Positions 8,592 to 17,555 are shown, numbered from the stretch's first letter. The stretch is 42,475 bases of DNA from Parabacteroides sp. (GCA_018054455.1 JAGPJL010000003.1:1-42475), one strand, 5' to 3'. Numbers and translations are program-made. The notes: generated from the letters alone by a model not told the origin.

Positions 8592-10223
8592 TTAATATCC
8601 CGGATTCTGTCCAAGATTCGGATTTAAGTCTTTCTGTGATAAAGGTACAGCCCACAAATAATCGCGTTCCGGATTAAATGTGCGTTTTTCTAAACGAATA
8701 TACCCGTTATCTATACTTGCTTCTCCGAACTGAGCTCCATGAGGATAGCCATTAAGAACATTTTCTGCTGTTTTCCAACGGCGGATATCAAAAATACGCA
8801 ACCCTTCCATGGCAAGTTCCACGCGACGTTCGCGGCGGATAATGGTTTGCATGTTGCCTTCTGTGGGATAGATGAGTGAAGGAGCATCCGTAAATCCGGC
8901 ACGTTCGCGCAACGGACGAATGGTCTTGTTCCATACAGCTTCATCCATTTTACCTAACTCGTTCATCGCTTCGGCATACATCAGCAGCACATCGGCGTAG
9001 CGGATAAGAATAAGGTTTAATCCTGATTTCATGCCGATTTCGGATGTCGGGTCGTAATTCTTGCGAAGATAATATCCCGTTGAAGTTGAATTTGATCCTG
9101 CACCAATGTATTCGTCTACATTACCATAGGTATTATCACTTGGTGTTGATCCCGGTTTGATGTAGATAGTCTGAATAGTTCCATCCGGTCTAACCCATTT
9201 GGCACCGTGATACACAATAGTTGCGGCAAAACGAGGATCGCGGTTCTTGTAAGGATTGCTTTCGTCGTAACCAGAGTTTGCTTCTTTGATCGATTTTCCA
9301 TTCATCATGATATAATCATCAACCAATTCTTGCGTTGGAGCCTTAGAATTAATACGCGCACCAACTGAAAGAGGTGCCAGATCATACATTTCTTCCCATA
9401 CACGAACCGAAGGTACATACTGATAATCCAAAATCACTTCACTGTTGTACTCGTTCTCGGGTTTGAAAATACCTTCGTAAGAAGAAAACAATGCGTACGT
9501 TCCATTAGAAGTATTGCCTATTAATTTTTCGCAGGCAGCAACAACGTTCGCCCAATCGTTTTGGTATAGGTAAGCTCTTGCTTTTAAAGCAATGGCTGCT
9601 CCTTTTGTGATACGACCGCGATCTGCTTCTGCATATTCTGTATTGGTAGGAAGCACCGCTTCAACCTCATCAAGTTCATTGTAAATAAACGTCAGAATAG
9701 CTGCTTTGGGAGTACGGCTAATGCTTTTAGACTCCTCAAGAGTGATGTCCTTTTCAAAAAGAGGTACATCGCCATACCAGGTTGTTAACTGTAAATAAAG
9801 CCATGCACGGATAAAACGGGCTTCTGCCTTCATCCGGGTACGAAGCGTTTCGTTCATGTTAGGTACTTTATCTACATTCTCGAGGAATACGTTACAGGTT
9901 TTAATACCTGCGTAAGAGTTTTTCCATTCTTCAGAAAAACGTGAGTTTGAAGCATCAGCTTGTCCGGAAGAGATCATCTTCTCACTGCTGTTACCACGTC
10001 CCTCGTACATGTTGTCCGACAAGGATTCGTTACTGAAATAACGTCCGCTGCTTGTTAACTGACCATAGGCTGTATTAAGCACCATAGATGCTTTTTCGGC
10101 GGATGTCCAGTAATTAGCTTCAGTAAATTTATCAGTCGGGGCCAGATCCAAATCCTGGCATCCTGATAAAGAAGCAAGGAAAACGACTGCGACTGCGCTA
10201 TATTTTAAGAAATTCAGTTTCAT
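8592..10223 (-). CDS. SusD/RagB-family glycan-binding lipoprotein
   Basis: This 543-residue SusD homolog carries a lipoprotein signal ending LASLSGC (Cys22) followed by QDLDLAPTDKFTEANYWTS. That start, the helical TPR-like part (RFIRAWLYLQLTTWYGDVPL at about 137), LILIRYADVLLMYAEAMNE at about 404 and the C-terminal RRERRVELAMEGLRIFDIRRW typify the family. It caps the SusC barrel and delivers oligosaccharide to it. It lies 25 nt after susC, so the two are co-transcribed and probably translated in a coupled manner. Substrate specificity cannot be read from the sequence; alpha-mannan is inferred from the GH76/GH125 neighbours. Confidence 0.95.
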   Translation of the reverse strand: MKLNFLKYSAVAVVFLASLSGCQDLDLAPTDKFTEANYWTSAEKASMVLNTAYGQLTSSGRYFSNESLSDNMYEGRGNSSEKMISSGQADASNSRFSEEWKNSYAGIKTCNVFLENVDKVPNMNETLRTRMKAEARFIRAWLYLQLTTWYGDVPLFEKDITLEESKSISRTPKAAILTFIYNELDEVEAVLPTNTEYAEADRGRITKGAAIALKARAYLYQNDWANVVAACEKLIGNTSNGTYALFSSYEGIFKPENEYNSEVILDYQYVPSVRVWEEMYDLAPLSVGARINSKAPTQELVDDYIMMNGKSIKEANSGYDESNPYKNRDPRFAATIVYHGAKWVRPDGTIQTIYIKPGSTPSDNTYGNVDEYIGAGSNSTSTGYYLRKNYDPTSEIGMKSGLNLILIRYADVLLMYAEAMNELGKMDEAVWNKTIRPLRERAGFTDAPSLIYPTEGNMQTIIRRERRVELAMEGLRIFDIRRWKTAENVLNGYPHGAQFGEASIDNGYIRLEKRTFNPERDYLWAVPLSQKDLNPNLGQNPGY

Positions 10224-10248
10224 ATCTGTATCTTTTTAATAGTATAGG

Positions 10249-13200
10249 TTAAAATTCTATATCTAATCCAAAACCTACATAGATTGGAGTTGGGTAATTA
10301 CGTCCGCTGTTTGCTCCGTTGTTTCCCATATTCGATCCGAACTCTGTCGATTCAGGATCGATAAAACCGTTCTTTGTCAGCGTAAGCAGGTTCTGAGCGG
10401 TAACATATCCCCGAAGCTTTTGCATTCCAATCTTTTGAGAAAGAACCTTAGGCATAGTATATCCCAGCTGAATGTTCTTTACACGAAGATACGCTGCATT
10501 GAACAGATATAAATCGGACGATTTACCATAGTTATTTGTATTGGAGGCTGTACCCGGAGCAGCCAGACGCGGCCAGCGTGCATCGGGATTAACCGGAGTC
10601 CAGTAGTCAAGCTGATGTGTAAACATGGTGTACGAATAGTTTGAGTGAAATGGTTCAACCAATTCTCCCCGAAGGAACATCGAACGTTTTCCAACACCCT
10701 GAAGCAATAAACTGAAGTCAAAGTTTTTCCAGCTCATATCGTAGGTAATACCGTAAGTATAACGAGGAAATGCATTTCCCAGTACAAAACGGTCTTTGTC
10801 GTCAATTACTCCATTATTGTCGCGGTCAACATAGCGTACATCACCCGGCTGAACAGTTGCTCCGACAGGAATAGCTCCGTTTTTAACTTCGTCCAGATTC
10901 TGGAAGTAACCATCTGTTTTGTATCCGTAGTACGAATTGAAAGGTAATCCGACACGAATGATCCGTTGCATCTGATCAGAACTGCTGATTTGCTCGTTTC
11001 CATCGAATGCTAGTACTTCATTCCATGAGTCAGCCAGGTTTAGACCGATATTGTGACGGAAATCACCTTTCCTGAAACGATAACCCAGCGAAATTTCCCA
11101 TCCCTGATTCAACATTTCTCCAGCATTGTACTTCGGAACGGCTCCCCCGTATACAGTAGGAACTTCGGGTGTAATCAAGATGTCTGAAGTCCGTTTGTTA
11201 AAGTAATCTACCGATGCATACAAGGCATTATTGAAGAAGGTAGCATCCACACCCACATTGAATGTTTTGGAAAGTTCCCATTTCAATTCCTTATTGGCAA
11301 ATGTAAACCCGGTTCCGGCAACCGAAACATTGTTAAAGCCGTATGCATTGTTATTGATGTTATATGTAGTCTGATATTGATAATCGTCTACATTCTGATT
11401 TCCAAGAATACCGTACGAACCACGCAGTTTCAATTCACCGAATTTTTCACGGTAATCTGTCATAAATGCTTCTTCAGAAACTCTCCATCCTCCAGATACA
11501 GAAGGGAAGAATCCCCAACGATTGTCTGAATTGAATTTGGAAGAACCATCGTAACGGAAACTAAATTCTCCATAATATTTACCATCGTAAGAATAACCTG
11601 CACGACCAAAAACAGAGTACAAGCTACGTTGGATAGTACCGTTAGGTGTATTGTAACTTGAAGTCAGAATTTCTGTTTCAGATACAGGAATTCCTAAATC
11701 CGGATCGGTAAACTTCTTTTTAATTTCGTTTGCCTTACGCGTATACGATTCGTTTGAAAAACCTAATAATCCGGTAACCTGATGCACTTTGCCGAATGTA
11801 CGGTTGAAATCAAGCATCACCTGAGAGTTCAGGAAGAGCACCTTTTCGTTATAGTCTTCTGTTTCGCGGTTTGAATTTGCGTATCCACTTGGAACAGTAG
11901 CCGTTTCGCTTGCATAGAAAGGCACTTGCTTACGCATGATCAGGCGGTGATTGGAACGTAAGTCACCACCAAAAACGCCCCTAAGCTTCAATCCGTCAAT
12001 GATCGAGAAATCTGCATTTACAGATCCTGTAAAGTTATCTTCATCCTTCATCGTTTTACCACCAGCTTCAAGAATACCCAACGGGTTGAATTCCGAAAGA
12101 ACGTCGTTAACAAGATAACGTCCGTTTGCATCCTTCATCGAATAAGTGTTATATACAGGAATACGGGATGCGTCAACAATCAGTGTTCCGGTCGAACTGG
12201 TGTGGTCTGTTCCGTCGGTACGGGCATAGGCCATAGAGGTTGTAAGTTTCAACCGTTGATATTCTGTTGTCGTATTTGACCGGAAATTGTATCTTTTAAC
12301 ACCGTAGTTCGATCCGGTAAAGTTACTCTCCTGGTCGTAATAACCTCCTGAAATCATATAGGTAGAGTTCTTTGAACCACCAGAAATACTTAGGTTATAA
12401 TTTTGTTGCAGCGCGTTCTTCATAATCTGGTTCAGGAACCACTCTGAATCGCCGTTTTCCTGAAAACTCTGAATCTGAGAAGGAGAATAGATAGGAGCCG
12501 ATCCTCCGTTAACCAACGCTTGATTACGCAGAATAGCATTTTCGTAACCCTGAACAGGTTTGTAAAGAACACGTGGATTTTGCGATCCCACCATTCCGCT
12601 AAACTTAATCACTGGTTTTTCGTCTTTTTTACCTTTCTTGGTGGTAATCAAGATTACTCCGTTTGCCGAGCGTGAACCATAAATTGCCGCACTACCTGCA
12701 TCCTTCAATACAGAAATGTTCTCGATATCCGAAGGATTCAAGTTGTTCATGCTCGATTGTTCAACAACCAGACCGTCTATAACAACCAGCGGATCGTTAT
12801 TATTCATGGTGCTGATACCACGGATGTTGATGTTTACGCTGTTGTCGTTTGGATTGAAACTTTTTTGCTGAATCACAAGGTTGGCCGAAGCACCCTGAAG
12901 AGCCTGCGAAATATTTCCAACCGGACGGTCTTCAATTACGCCCGAAGAAATCTGGTCTACTGCACCCACAATACTCTTGCGTTGGGCTGTTCCGTAAGCA
13001 ATAACAACTACTTCGTCGAGCGTTTTGGTATCTTCCTTAAGCACAACATTTAATGTGTTTTCTTTTTTTACGGGAACTTCCTGTGTAAGGTAACCAATAT
13101 AGGAAACCCTGATAATTGCCTTGGCGGGTACACCTTGCAACGAATAGTTGCCATCTATATCCGTTATTGTTCCGTTAGTGCTGCCTTCAACCATAACGTT

Positions 13201-13659
13201 GGCTCCAATTACAGGTTCTCCGTTTTCGTCCTTGACTACACCCGTAAGGGTTCGTCCGGATTCCTGGTTGGTTACTGTGATAGCCGCATCGTGTTTTGAC
13301 AGTACGATGTGCTTGCCTTCCATTTCATAACTTACATTGGTATTAGAGAATATCTTGTTCAGAATTCCTGCAACCGACTCATTTGTAACGTTTAATGAAG
13401 TCCTTCGTTCAACGTTTACATTCTTTTTGTTGTAGAGAAACAGATATTCTGTCTGATTCTCTATCTCATTTAATATCTCGCTAACCGCAACATTTTGTTT
13501 GTTTAGCGTAACTTTTGCATTCTGTGATGTGGCATTTTCAGCCAGACCTGAACACACAAAGACGAATAATAGAAATACTGATAGTTTCATAATCCGGACC
13601 AGATGGGTTAATTTATGATTTTTTAAGCCATAGGGATTTCGACAAAGAATATTTATCAT
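10249..13659 (-). CDS. SusC/RagA TonB-dependent transporter with STN domain
   Basis: This 1136-residue outer-membrane transporter is built as a signal region (hydrophobic 25-40), an STN/FecR-interacting domain (about 47-123), a carboxypeptidase-regulatory-like beta-sandwich (about 137-210, GVVKDENGEPVIGANVMVEG), the TonB-box-like segment TLDEVVVIAYG (213-223), the plug (about 228-345, with NINIRGISTMNNNDPLVVID) and a 22-strand barrel ending in the aromatic signature VGFGLDIEF. The STN domain marks it as a transducer that signals through FecR to an ECF sigma; both genes lie directly upstream. The first ATG (13659) gives a 23-residue basic pre-extension; the ATG at 13590 (MKLSVFLLFVF) is an alternative start. 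The 5' end faces a predicted antisense RNA. Confidence 0.95.
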   Translation of the reverse strand: MINILCRNPYGLKNHKLTHLVRIMKLSVFLLFVFVCSGLAENATSQNAKVTLNKQNVAVSEILNEIENQTEYLFLYNKKNVNVERRTSLNVTNESVAGILNKIFSNTNVSYEMEGKHIVLSKHDAAITVTNQESGRTLTGVVKDENGEPVIGANVMVEGSTNGTITDIDGNYSLQGVPAKAIIRVSYIGYLTQEVPVKKENTLNVVLKEDTKTLDEVVVIAYGTAQRKSIVGAVDQISSGVIEDRPVGNISQALQGASANLVIQQKSFNPNDNSVNINIRGISTMNNNDPLVVIDGLVVEQSSMNNLNPSDIENISVLKDAGSAAIYGSRSANGVILITTKKGKKDEKPVIKFSGMVGSQNPRVLYKPVQGYENAILRNQALVNGGSAPIYSPSQIQSFQENGDSEWFLNQIMKNALQQNYNLSISGGSKNSTYMISGGYYDQESNFTGSNYGVKRYNFRSNTTTEYQRLKLTTSMAYARTDGTDHTSSTGTLIVDASRIPVYNTYSMKDANGRYLVNDVLSEFNPLGILEAGGKTMKDEDNFTGSVNADFSIIDGLKLRGVFGGDLRSNHRLIMRKQVPFYASETATVPSGYANSNRETEDYNEKVLFLNSQVMLDFNRTFGKVHQVTGLLGFSNESYTRKANEIKKKFTDPDLGIPVSETEILTSSYNTPNGTIQRSLYSVFGRAGYSYDGKYYGEFSFRYDGSSKFNSDNRWGFFPSVSGGWRVSEEAFMTDYREKFGELKLRGSYGILGNQNVDDYQYQTTYNINNNAYGFNNVSVAGTGFTFANKELKWELSKTFNVGVDATFFNNALYASVDYFNKRTSDILITPEVPTVYGGAVPKYNAGEMLNQGWEISLGYRFRKGDFRHNIGLNLADSWNEVLAFDGNEQISSSDQMQRIIRVGLPFNSYYGYKTDGYFQNLDEVKNGAIPVGATVQPGDVRYVDRDNNGVIDDKDRFVLGNAFPRYTYGITYDMSWKNFDFSLLLQGVGKRSMFLRGELVEPFHSNYSYTMFTHQLDYWTPVNPDARWPRLAAPGTASNTNNYGKSSDLYLFNAAYLRVKNIQLGYTMPKVLSQKIGMQKLRGYVTAQNLLTLTKNGFIDPESTEFGSNMGNNGANSGRNYPTPIYVGFGLDIEF

Positions 13660-13666
13660 AACTTTG
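13659..13666 (+). promoter_or_regulatory. Antisense promoter -7 element facing susC
   Basis: TAACTTTG fits the Bacteroidetes -7 consensus TAnnTTTG and is identical to the element before the last gene of the window (41992-41999). The -33 match is weak (TTC at 13638-13640, 18 bp away). It points into the susC-fecR gap, against the direction of susC. Confidence 0.5.
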
Positions 13667-13672
13667 TAATGG

Positions 13673-13765
13673 ATTTATTGTTAATACTGAGATTGATTTA
13701 GATTGTCTCGTGTTGACACATGCCGGAGGGTACACCACTACTTTCCGGCATTCCTTTTTTATTTT
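13673..13765 (+). ncRNA. Candidate DonS-like cis-antisense RNA of susC
   Basis: A plus-strand transcript starting about 7 nt after the TAACTTTG element would run through the susC 5' leader and end at an intrinsic terminator (13720-13768), giving roughly 85-90 nt with no ORF. Cis-encoded antisense RNAs of about this size, placed between the anti-sigma gene and susC, have been described for Don-type PULs in Bacteroides fragilis (DonS), where they repress the locus. Here the position, orientation and size agree. Expression is inferred, not shown. Confidence 0.5.
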
Positions 13766-13768
13766 TTA
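13720..13768 (+). terminator. Plus-strand intrinsic terminator in fecR-susC gap
   Basis: ATGCCGGA (13720-13727) pairs with TCCGGCAT (13744-13751), extended by two G-U pairs, and is followed by CCTTTTTTATTTTTTA. The U-run is on the plus strand, although no plus-strand protein gene exists here. On the minus strand the hairpin lacks a U-run and would be an element of the susC leader. Confidence 0.7.
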
Positions 13769-13817
13769 TGAATCATTTGTTAGCATGCGCTTTTAAATTA
13801 AATGGTTAACACTCTTA

Positions 13818-14744
13818 TTATTTTAATATAATTGTATTTGATTCATCGTCGCGGTTAAAAGAAAATTTCAGGTCTTTCTGAATTACTTTTAACGCATATT
13901 CTATACCATCGTTGTGTCTGAATTTTCCTGTGCAACGGTAGGAGAGTAATCCCTGGTTTGCAATCTGTATATTTATATCATAATAGATGGAAAACTTTTT
14001 CATGAGAGCACCCATCGGCTCGTCGTCGAAGCAGAGAAGTCCGTCTTTCCATCGAAATTCATCCAGATTTGATATTTTTCCTTTGTTCAAAATATTACTA
14101 GTACCGCTGGCAACTTCACCCGGTTGTAGTTTTAACTGATATTTATCCGACCTCACTAAAACAGATCCGTTTATAAGTGATGTTTCGAAATAATCGGCAT
14201 TGTCGTAAGCATACACATTAAATGTTGTACCAAATACCTGAATATCATAGGTGTTGGTTTTGACTAAAAACGGATGTTCAGCATCTTTTTTTACTTCAAA
14301 ATAAGCTTCACCATTAAGTGTAACTTCCCGGTTTTTATCACTGAAAGTGGCAGGGTAGGTAAATGTAGTTTTAGAGTTTAGCCATACTTTTGTTCCGTCT
14401 GCAAGAACAAGCTGAACACGTTGTCCGGCAGGAACAATAACGGTTTGTTGTTGAAGTATTTTGTCTTCGGAACGATCCCATACAGTCCATGATATTCCAA
14501 GGAGCAGGGCAATGGATGCGGCAACAGCAATAGTACGCCAAACGTTGGTATGGAGTGAACGTATTGTTGTTGAAGCGGGTATGTTTTGAGGATCACAATT
14601 CACGGTAACAGCATCCCAAAGCATTCTTTCTTTGAGATAGATTTTTCTGTTTGCCTCGGATTGTTCAACCCAGTCAACTATATGCACTTCTTCTTCGGAA
14701 GTGCTTTTACCGGCAAAATATCGATGTAAGGTCTCTTTGTCCAT
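13818..14744 (-). CDS. FecR-family anti-sigma factor
   Basis: This 308-residue inner-membrane anti-sigma protein has a cytoplasmic N-terminal helical domain (1-65, with CSTSEEE-like spacing seen as AGKSTSEEEVHIVDWVEQSE), one transmembrane helix (about 71-88), a periplasmic FecR domain (about 100-200, with GQRVQLVLADGTKVWLNSKT at 107) and a C-terminal DUF4974/STN-like domain (about 235-305). It should hold the neighbouring ECF sigma factor inactive until the STN domain of the loaded SusC contacts its periplasmic part. It lies 106 nt after the sigma gene and 158 nt before susC, with the candidate antisense RNA in the second gap. Confidence 0.95.
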   Translation of the reverse strand: MDKETLHRYFAGKSTSEEEVHIVDWVEQSEANRKIYLKERMLWDAVTVNCDPQNIPASTTIRSLHTNVWRTIAVAASIALLLGISWTVWDRSEDKILQQQTVIVPAGQRVQLVLADGTKVWLNSKTTFTYPATFSDKNREVTLNGEAYFEVKKDAEHPFLVKTNTYDIQVFGTTFNVYAYDNADYFETSLINGSVLVRSDKYQLKLQPGEVASGTSNILNKGKISNLDEFRWKDGLLCFDDEPMGALMKKFSIYYDINIQIANQGLLSYRCTGKFRHNDGIEYALKVIQKDLKFSFNRDDESNTIILK

Positions 14745-14850
14745 TTGCTTTTATTCCTGATTAAAGACAACATTGATTGTGGTCTCTGTTTATAATAACA
14801 AGACAAGGACTCATTACCCTAACGGATATTCAAAAAAATGTAATTATTTT

Positions 14851-15438
14851 TTAAAGTAAAAGTAAAAAGCAGGAAGGCAGGTAATCTTTTAGGCTTGTTC
14901 GCAACACTTTTAAACCTTTTGTTATGTGAAATTCCACACTTTTTATACTTAGGTCCAGGCTTTCAGCGATTTCTTTGTTACTCAAGTTCTCAAATCGACT
15001 CATAATGAAGATCTTCCGTGTCTGATCGGGAAACATATCAATGGTTTCCTGAATAATTTTTTGTATTTCGGAAGTAAACAAATCGTTTGGATTACAAGCT
15101 TCAAGGGTTGATATACGTAAATTAAGCTCACGGCTTGCATGATCCGCCATTTTATCTTCCGCTTCCACGCGAACATTCATGTGCTGAAGATGATTCAATG
15201 CCTTATTTTTTACAATCGTAAGTATATAGGCGGGTATATTGGTTCCCGGCAGAAGTTTCTCCCGCTTTTCCCAATAGGCAAGCATGGCTTCCATGCAGAT
15301 GTCTTCTGCTACAGCTTTATTCCGGACATATGAATTTGCAAAAAGGATAAACCGCTCCTGATATTTATTGAATATCTCGGTAAAGGAAGTTACCTCTGAT
15401 GATATTCCCTGAATGGTGTTTTTTGTTTCTTTTTGCAT
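14851..15438 (-). CDS. ECF RNA polymerase sigma factor of the PUL
   Basis: This protein (195 residues from the chosen start) has sigma-70 region 2 at about 22-88 (EIFNKYQERFILFANSYVRN, AEDICMEAMLAYWEKRE) and region 4 at about 125-182 (FPDQTRKIFIMSRFENLSNK, then an HTH with SIKSVEFHITKGLKVLR). It is of the Bacteroidetes PUL-associated FecI-like type and should activate susC and the genes after it. The frame extends to an ATG at 15498, but the promoter 15468-15498 lies inside that extension. The ATG at 15438 is therefore the start, about 24 nt after the predicted transcription start. The C-terminus (CFLLLL) is unusually hydrophobic but short. Confidence 0.93.
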   Translation of the reverse strand: MQKETKNTIQGISSEVTSFTEIFNKYQERFILFANSYVRNKAVAEDICMEAMLAYWEKREKLLPGTNIPAYILTIVKNKALNHLQHMNVRVEAEDKMADHASRELNLRISTLEACNPNDLFTSEIQKIIQETIDMFPDQTRKIFIMSRFENLSNKEIAESLDLSIKSVEFHITKGLKVLRTSLKDYLPSCFLLLL

Positions 15439-15467
15439 TATTATCAAATCCTTGAGGATTGTTGGCG

Positions 15468-15498
15468 CAAATGTACAAATTCCTTTTTTTCCTTGCAA
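15468..15498 (-). promoter_or_regulatory. Promoter of the ECF sigma gene
   Basis: On the minus strand TTG (15496-15498) is followed after 20 bp by TACATTTG (15468-15475), an excellent match to the Bacteroidetes housekeeping promoter. It settles the sigma-factor start at 15438 and shows that the regulator can be transcribed independently of the carrier gene upstream. Confidence 0.8.
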
Positions 15499-15524
15499 CG
15501 TATACTTTTACCACCACTTTCTTT

Positions 15525-17108
15525 TTAAAATCCATTCATGGGAATAAGTACTGTTGGCAAAAGCAGCAGTGCTCCCAGCAGAATAAGGAAAATCATAAAC
15601 TTCCACGACCAGCGGAACCATTTATCGTAAGGGATACGACTCACACCCAGAACGGCCATTAATACTCCGGAGGTCGGGGTTATCATATTTGTAAAACCAT
15701 CACCAAATTGGAAAGCCATCACAGTGGCTTGTTTGGATAATCCGATTAAATCCGAGAACGGAGCCATGATTGGCATCGTCAGCGCAGCTTTGGCACTTCC
15801 CGAAGGGATAATCAAGTTAATAAGGTTTTGAATAACATACATCATTTCTACTGTAGCTATTTTGCCCATTCCATTCATCTCTTTTGCCATATTATGAAGG
15901 ATTGTATCAATTATCATTCCTTTCTGCAATATGACAATGATACCCCCGGCCATACCAACCACCAGCGCGGCACTCATAATATCTTTACATCCGGCAAGAA
16001 ATAACTGAACAAGTTCATTCGGTCCTTTATTGTTTGCTATTCCTGCGGCAAGTCCCATTCCCAGGAACAGCGTGGCAATCTCCATGATGTACCAGCCATA
16101 TCCCATTACACCGGCAATCAGAAAAAAGATGGTAAAGAAAAGAATATTTAAGATGTAAAGATGTACGGTCTTCTTTAATGAAAAGTAGGACGTTAGAGCA
16201 AATAAAGCAGTCAGAGCCGGAATTACAGGCAATCCATTCACTGTTGAATTCCCTATCTGAAGTGAAGAAGTTGGATAGTTTACTGAAAACAGAATAAGAA
16301 TACATACCAGAATTCCGAAACTAACCCATGCAGCTTTTGGTGTATGGCGAACAATTTCCGGATCCTTGTTTTCGTGAAGATCCCTCCAGTATTGATCTTC
16401 TTCGTAGACCAGCGACAGTTTTGGGTTTTTCTTTACCTTCGCGGCATACCTCAAGATCCATGCAAATCCAGCAATATTTATGACTATCCAGCAGAAAATC
16501 CGGTATTCAATTCCCGAAAACAAGGGGATGCCAGCCAAACCTTGGGCAATACCAATCGTGAAAGGATTTAGGATAGCCCCTGCAAAGCCAAGAGCGGCAG
16601 CAACAAATACCATACACACTCCCGTGATGGAGTCGTACCCCATGGAGATTGCCATGGGAACAAGGATGATTGTAAAGGCTATGGTTTCCTCACTCATCCC
16701 GAATACCGCTCCAAAAACGCTGAAGAGAAGCATGATCGAAACAACAATAAAATTGTCTACTCCAATCTTTCTGAGAAATTTATTGTTTTCCAGCCGCCTG
16801 GCCTTTCGTAAAAAAGCGATGGTGCCGATATCGAAAGCTTTGCTGTCGTTCACTATCCAGAAAGCACCGCCAATAATAAGGATGAAGATAATTATATCCG
16901 CTTTGTTTGTAAAGCCTTCGAAAAATGCGGACATTACTTGCCATGTCTGAGGAATTCGATCAACAGATTCGTAAACCATTGTTTTCTGTCCGTTGTCCGA
17001 TACCTGTTCAACATACTTTCCTCCTGGTACAAACCATGTCAGTATAGCACAAAACAATATAATGTAAAATATGATTACGAAGGTGTGAGGAATTTGTCTT
17101 TTCTTCAT
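15525..17108 (-). CDS. YfcC/DcuC-family membrane carrier
   Basis: This 527-residue polytopic protein (about 12 hydrophobic segments) belongs to the YfcC-like branch of the DcuC/C4-dicarboxylate anaerobic carrier superfamily. Typical stretches are LTWFVPGGKY near the N-terminus, VFGMSEETIAFTIILVPMAI, NPFTIGIAQGLAGIPLFSG, NKGPNELVQLFLAGCKDI, IIPSGSAKAALTMPIMAP and FTNMITPTSGVLMAVL; the last two resemble paired re-entrant loops of this superfamily. The frame is open 204 nt further upstream, but MKKRQIPHTF at 17108 is the natural start, 34 nt after the mutarotase-family gene. The substrate cannot be assigned; YfcC homologs have been linked to acids, peptides or amino acids. Confidence 0.85.
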   Translation of the reverse strand: MKKRQIPHTFVIIFYIILFCAILTWFVPGGKYVEQVSDNGQKTMVYESVDRIPQTWQVMSAFFEGFTNKADIIIFILIIGGAFWIVNDSKAFDIGTIAFLRKARRLENNKFLRKIGVDNFIVVSIMLLFSVFGAVFGMSEETIAFTIILVPMAISMGYDSITGVCMVFVAAALGFAGAILNPFTIGIAQGLAGIPLFSGIEYRIFCWIVINIAGFAWILRYAAKVKKNPKLSLVYEEDQYWRDLHENKDPEIVRHTPKAAWVSFGILVCILILFSVNYPTSSLQIGNSTVNGLPVIPALTALFALTSYFSLKKTVHLYILNILFFTIFFLIAGVMGYGWYIMEIATLFLGMGLAAGIANNKGPNELVQLFLAGCKDIMSAALVVGMAGGIIVILQKGMIIDTILHNMAKEMNGMGKIATVEMMYVIQNLINLIIPSGSAKAALTMPIMAPFSDLIGLSKQATVMAFQFGDGFTNMITPTSGVLMAVLGVSRIPYDKWFRWSWKFMIFLILLGALLLLPTVLIPMNGF

Positions 17109-17142
17109 CTTTATTTTTATTGTACGAACTTTATATATCGAA

Positions 17143-17532
17143 TCAGGGCAATTGAAAGATCTGTTCCATGCGTTGCCACTTCTCGCTGGATGCTGCTCCG
17201 GCTTCACTCTGCTGAAACTTATCCACGAAAGCTTCCCACTCAGCTTGTTTTTCCATTTTAGCCAATCTGCCGAAGGCTTCGTCCCAGTTAAAATCAACAG
17301 GTGTCTCAACAATCATAAAAAGGCGGTTACCTAATAAATAGATTTCCATATTAAGAATGCCTGCTTCCCTTATGCCTTTCGGAATTTCGGGCCAGATGTG
17401 TTCTTTGTTGTGCCAGTAAGTATAGGTTTTTATTAACTCAGGATCATTTTTTAAATCCAGTGTCTGGCAATATCTTTTAATAGCTCCGTTGTAGGCAGGG
17501 GAGATGTAGCCCCTATCGTTGTTGGATTTCAT
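17143..17532 (-). CDS. L-rhamnose mutarotase (RhaM/DUF718) family protein
   Basis: This 129-residue protein has the dimeric alpha/beta-barrel RhaM fold signature: KRYCQTLDLKNDPELIKTYT, then WHNKEHIWPEIPKGIREAGI with the conserved His and Trp-Pro-Glu, then NMEIYLLGNRLFMIVET and a Trp-rich C-terminal segment (WEAFVDKFQQ). The family interconverts the anomers of L-rhamnose or related 6-deoxysugars. It is slightly longer than the usual 104-110 residues because of N-terminal residues (MKSNNDRGYISPAYNGAI). It lies 23 nt after rmuC and 34 nt before the carrier, so carrier and mutarotase may serve one sugar or sugar-acid pathway. No other deoxysugar gene is nearby. Confidence 0.85.
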   Translation of the reverse strand: MKSNNDRGYISPAYNGAIKRYCQTLDLKNDPELIKTYTYWHNKEHIWPEIPKGIREAGILNMEIYLLGNRLFMIVETPVDFNWDEAFGRLAKMEKQAEWEAFVDKFQQSEAGAASSEKWQRMEQIFQLP

Positions 17533-17555
17533 ATCTATTTTGCTTTTAAATTAAA

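Noticed and set aside
15439-15498. Twenty-residue N-terminal extension of the ECF sigma factor
   Set aside because: The extension overlaps a complete promoter, so it would lie upstream of the transcript start.
16480-16950. 156-codon plus-strand open frame inside the YfcC gene
   Set aside because: It is the complement of transmembrane helices of a well-supported carrier and shows no promoter or domain.
17109-17312. 68-residue N-terminal extension of the YfcC carrier
   Set aside because: It overlaps the mutarotase gene, is polar and basic, and is followed by a typical membrane-protein start at 17108.
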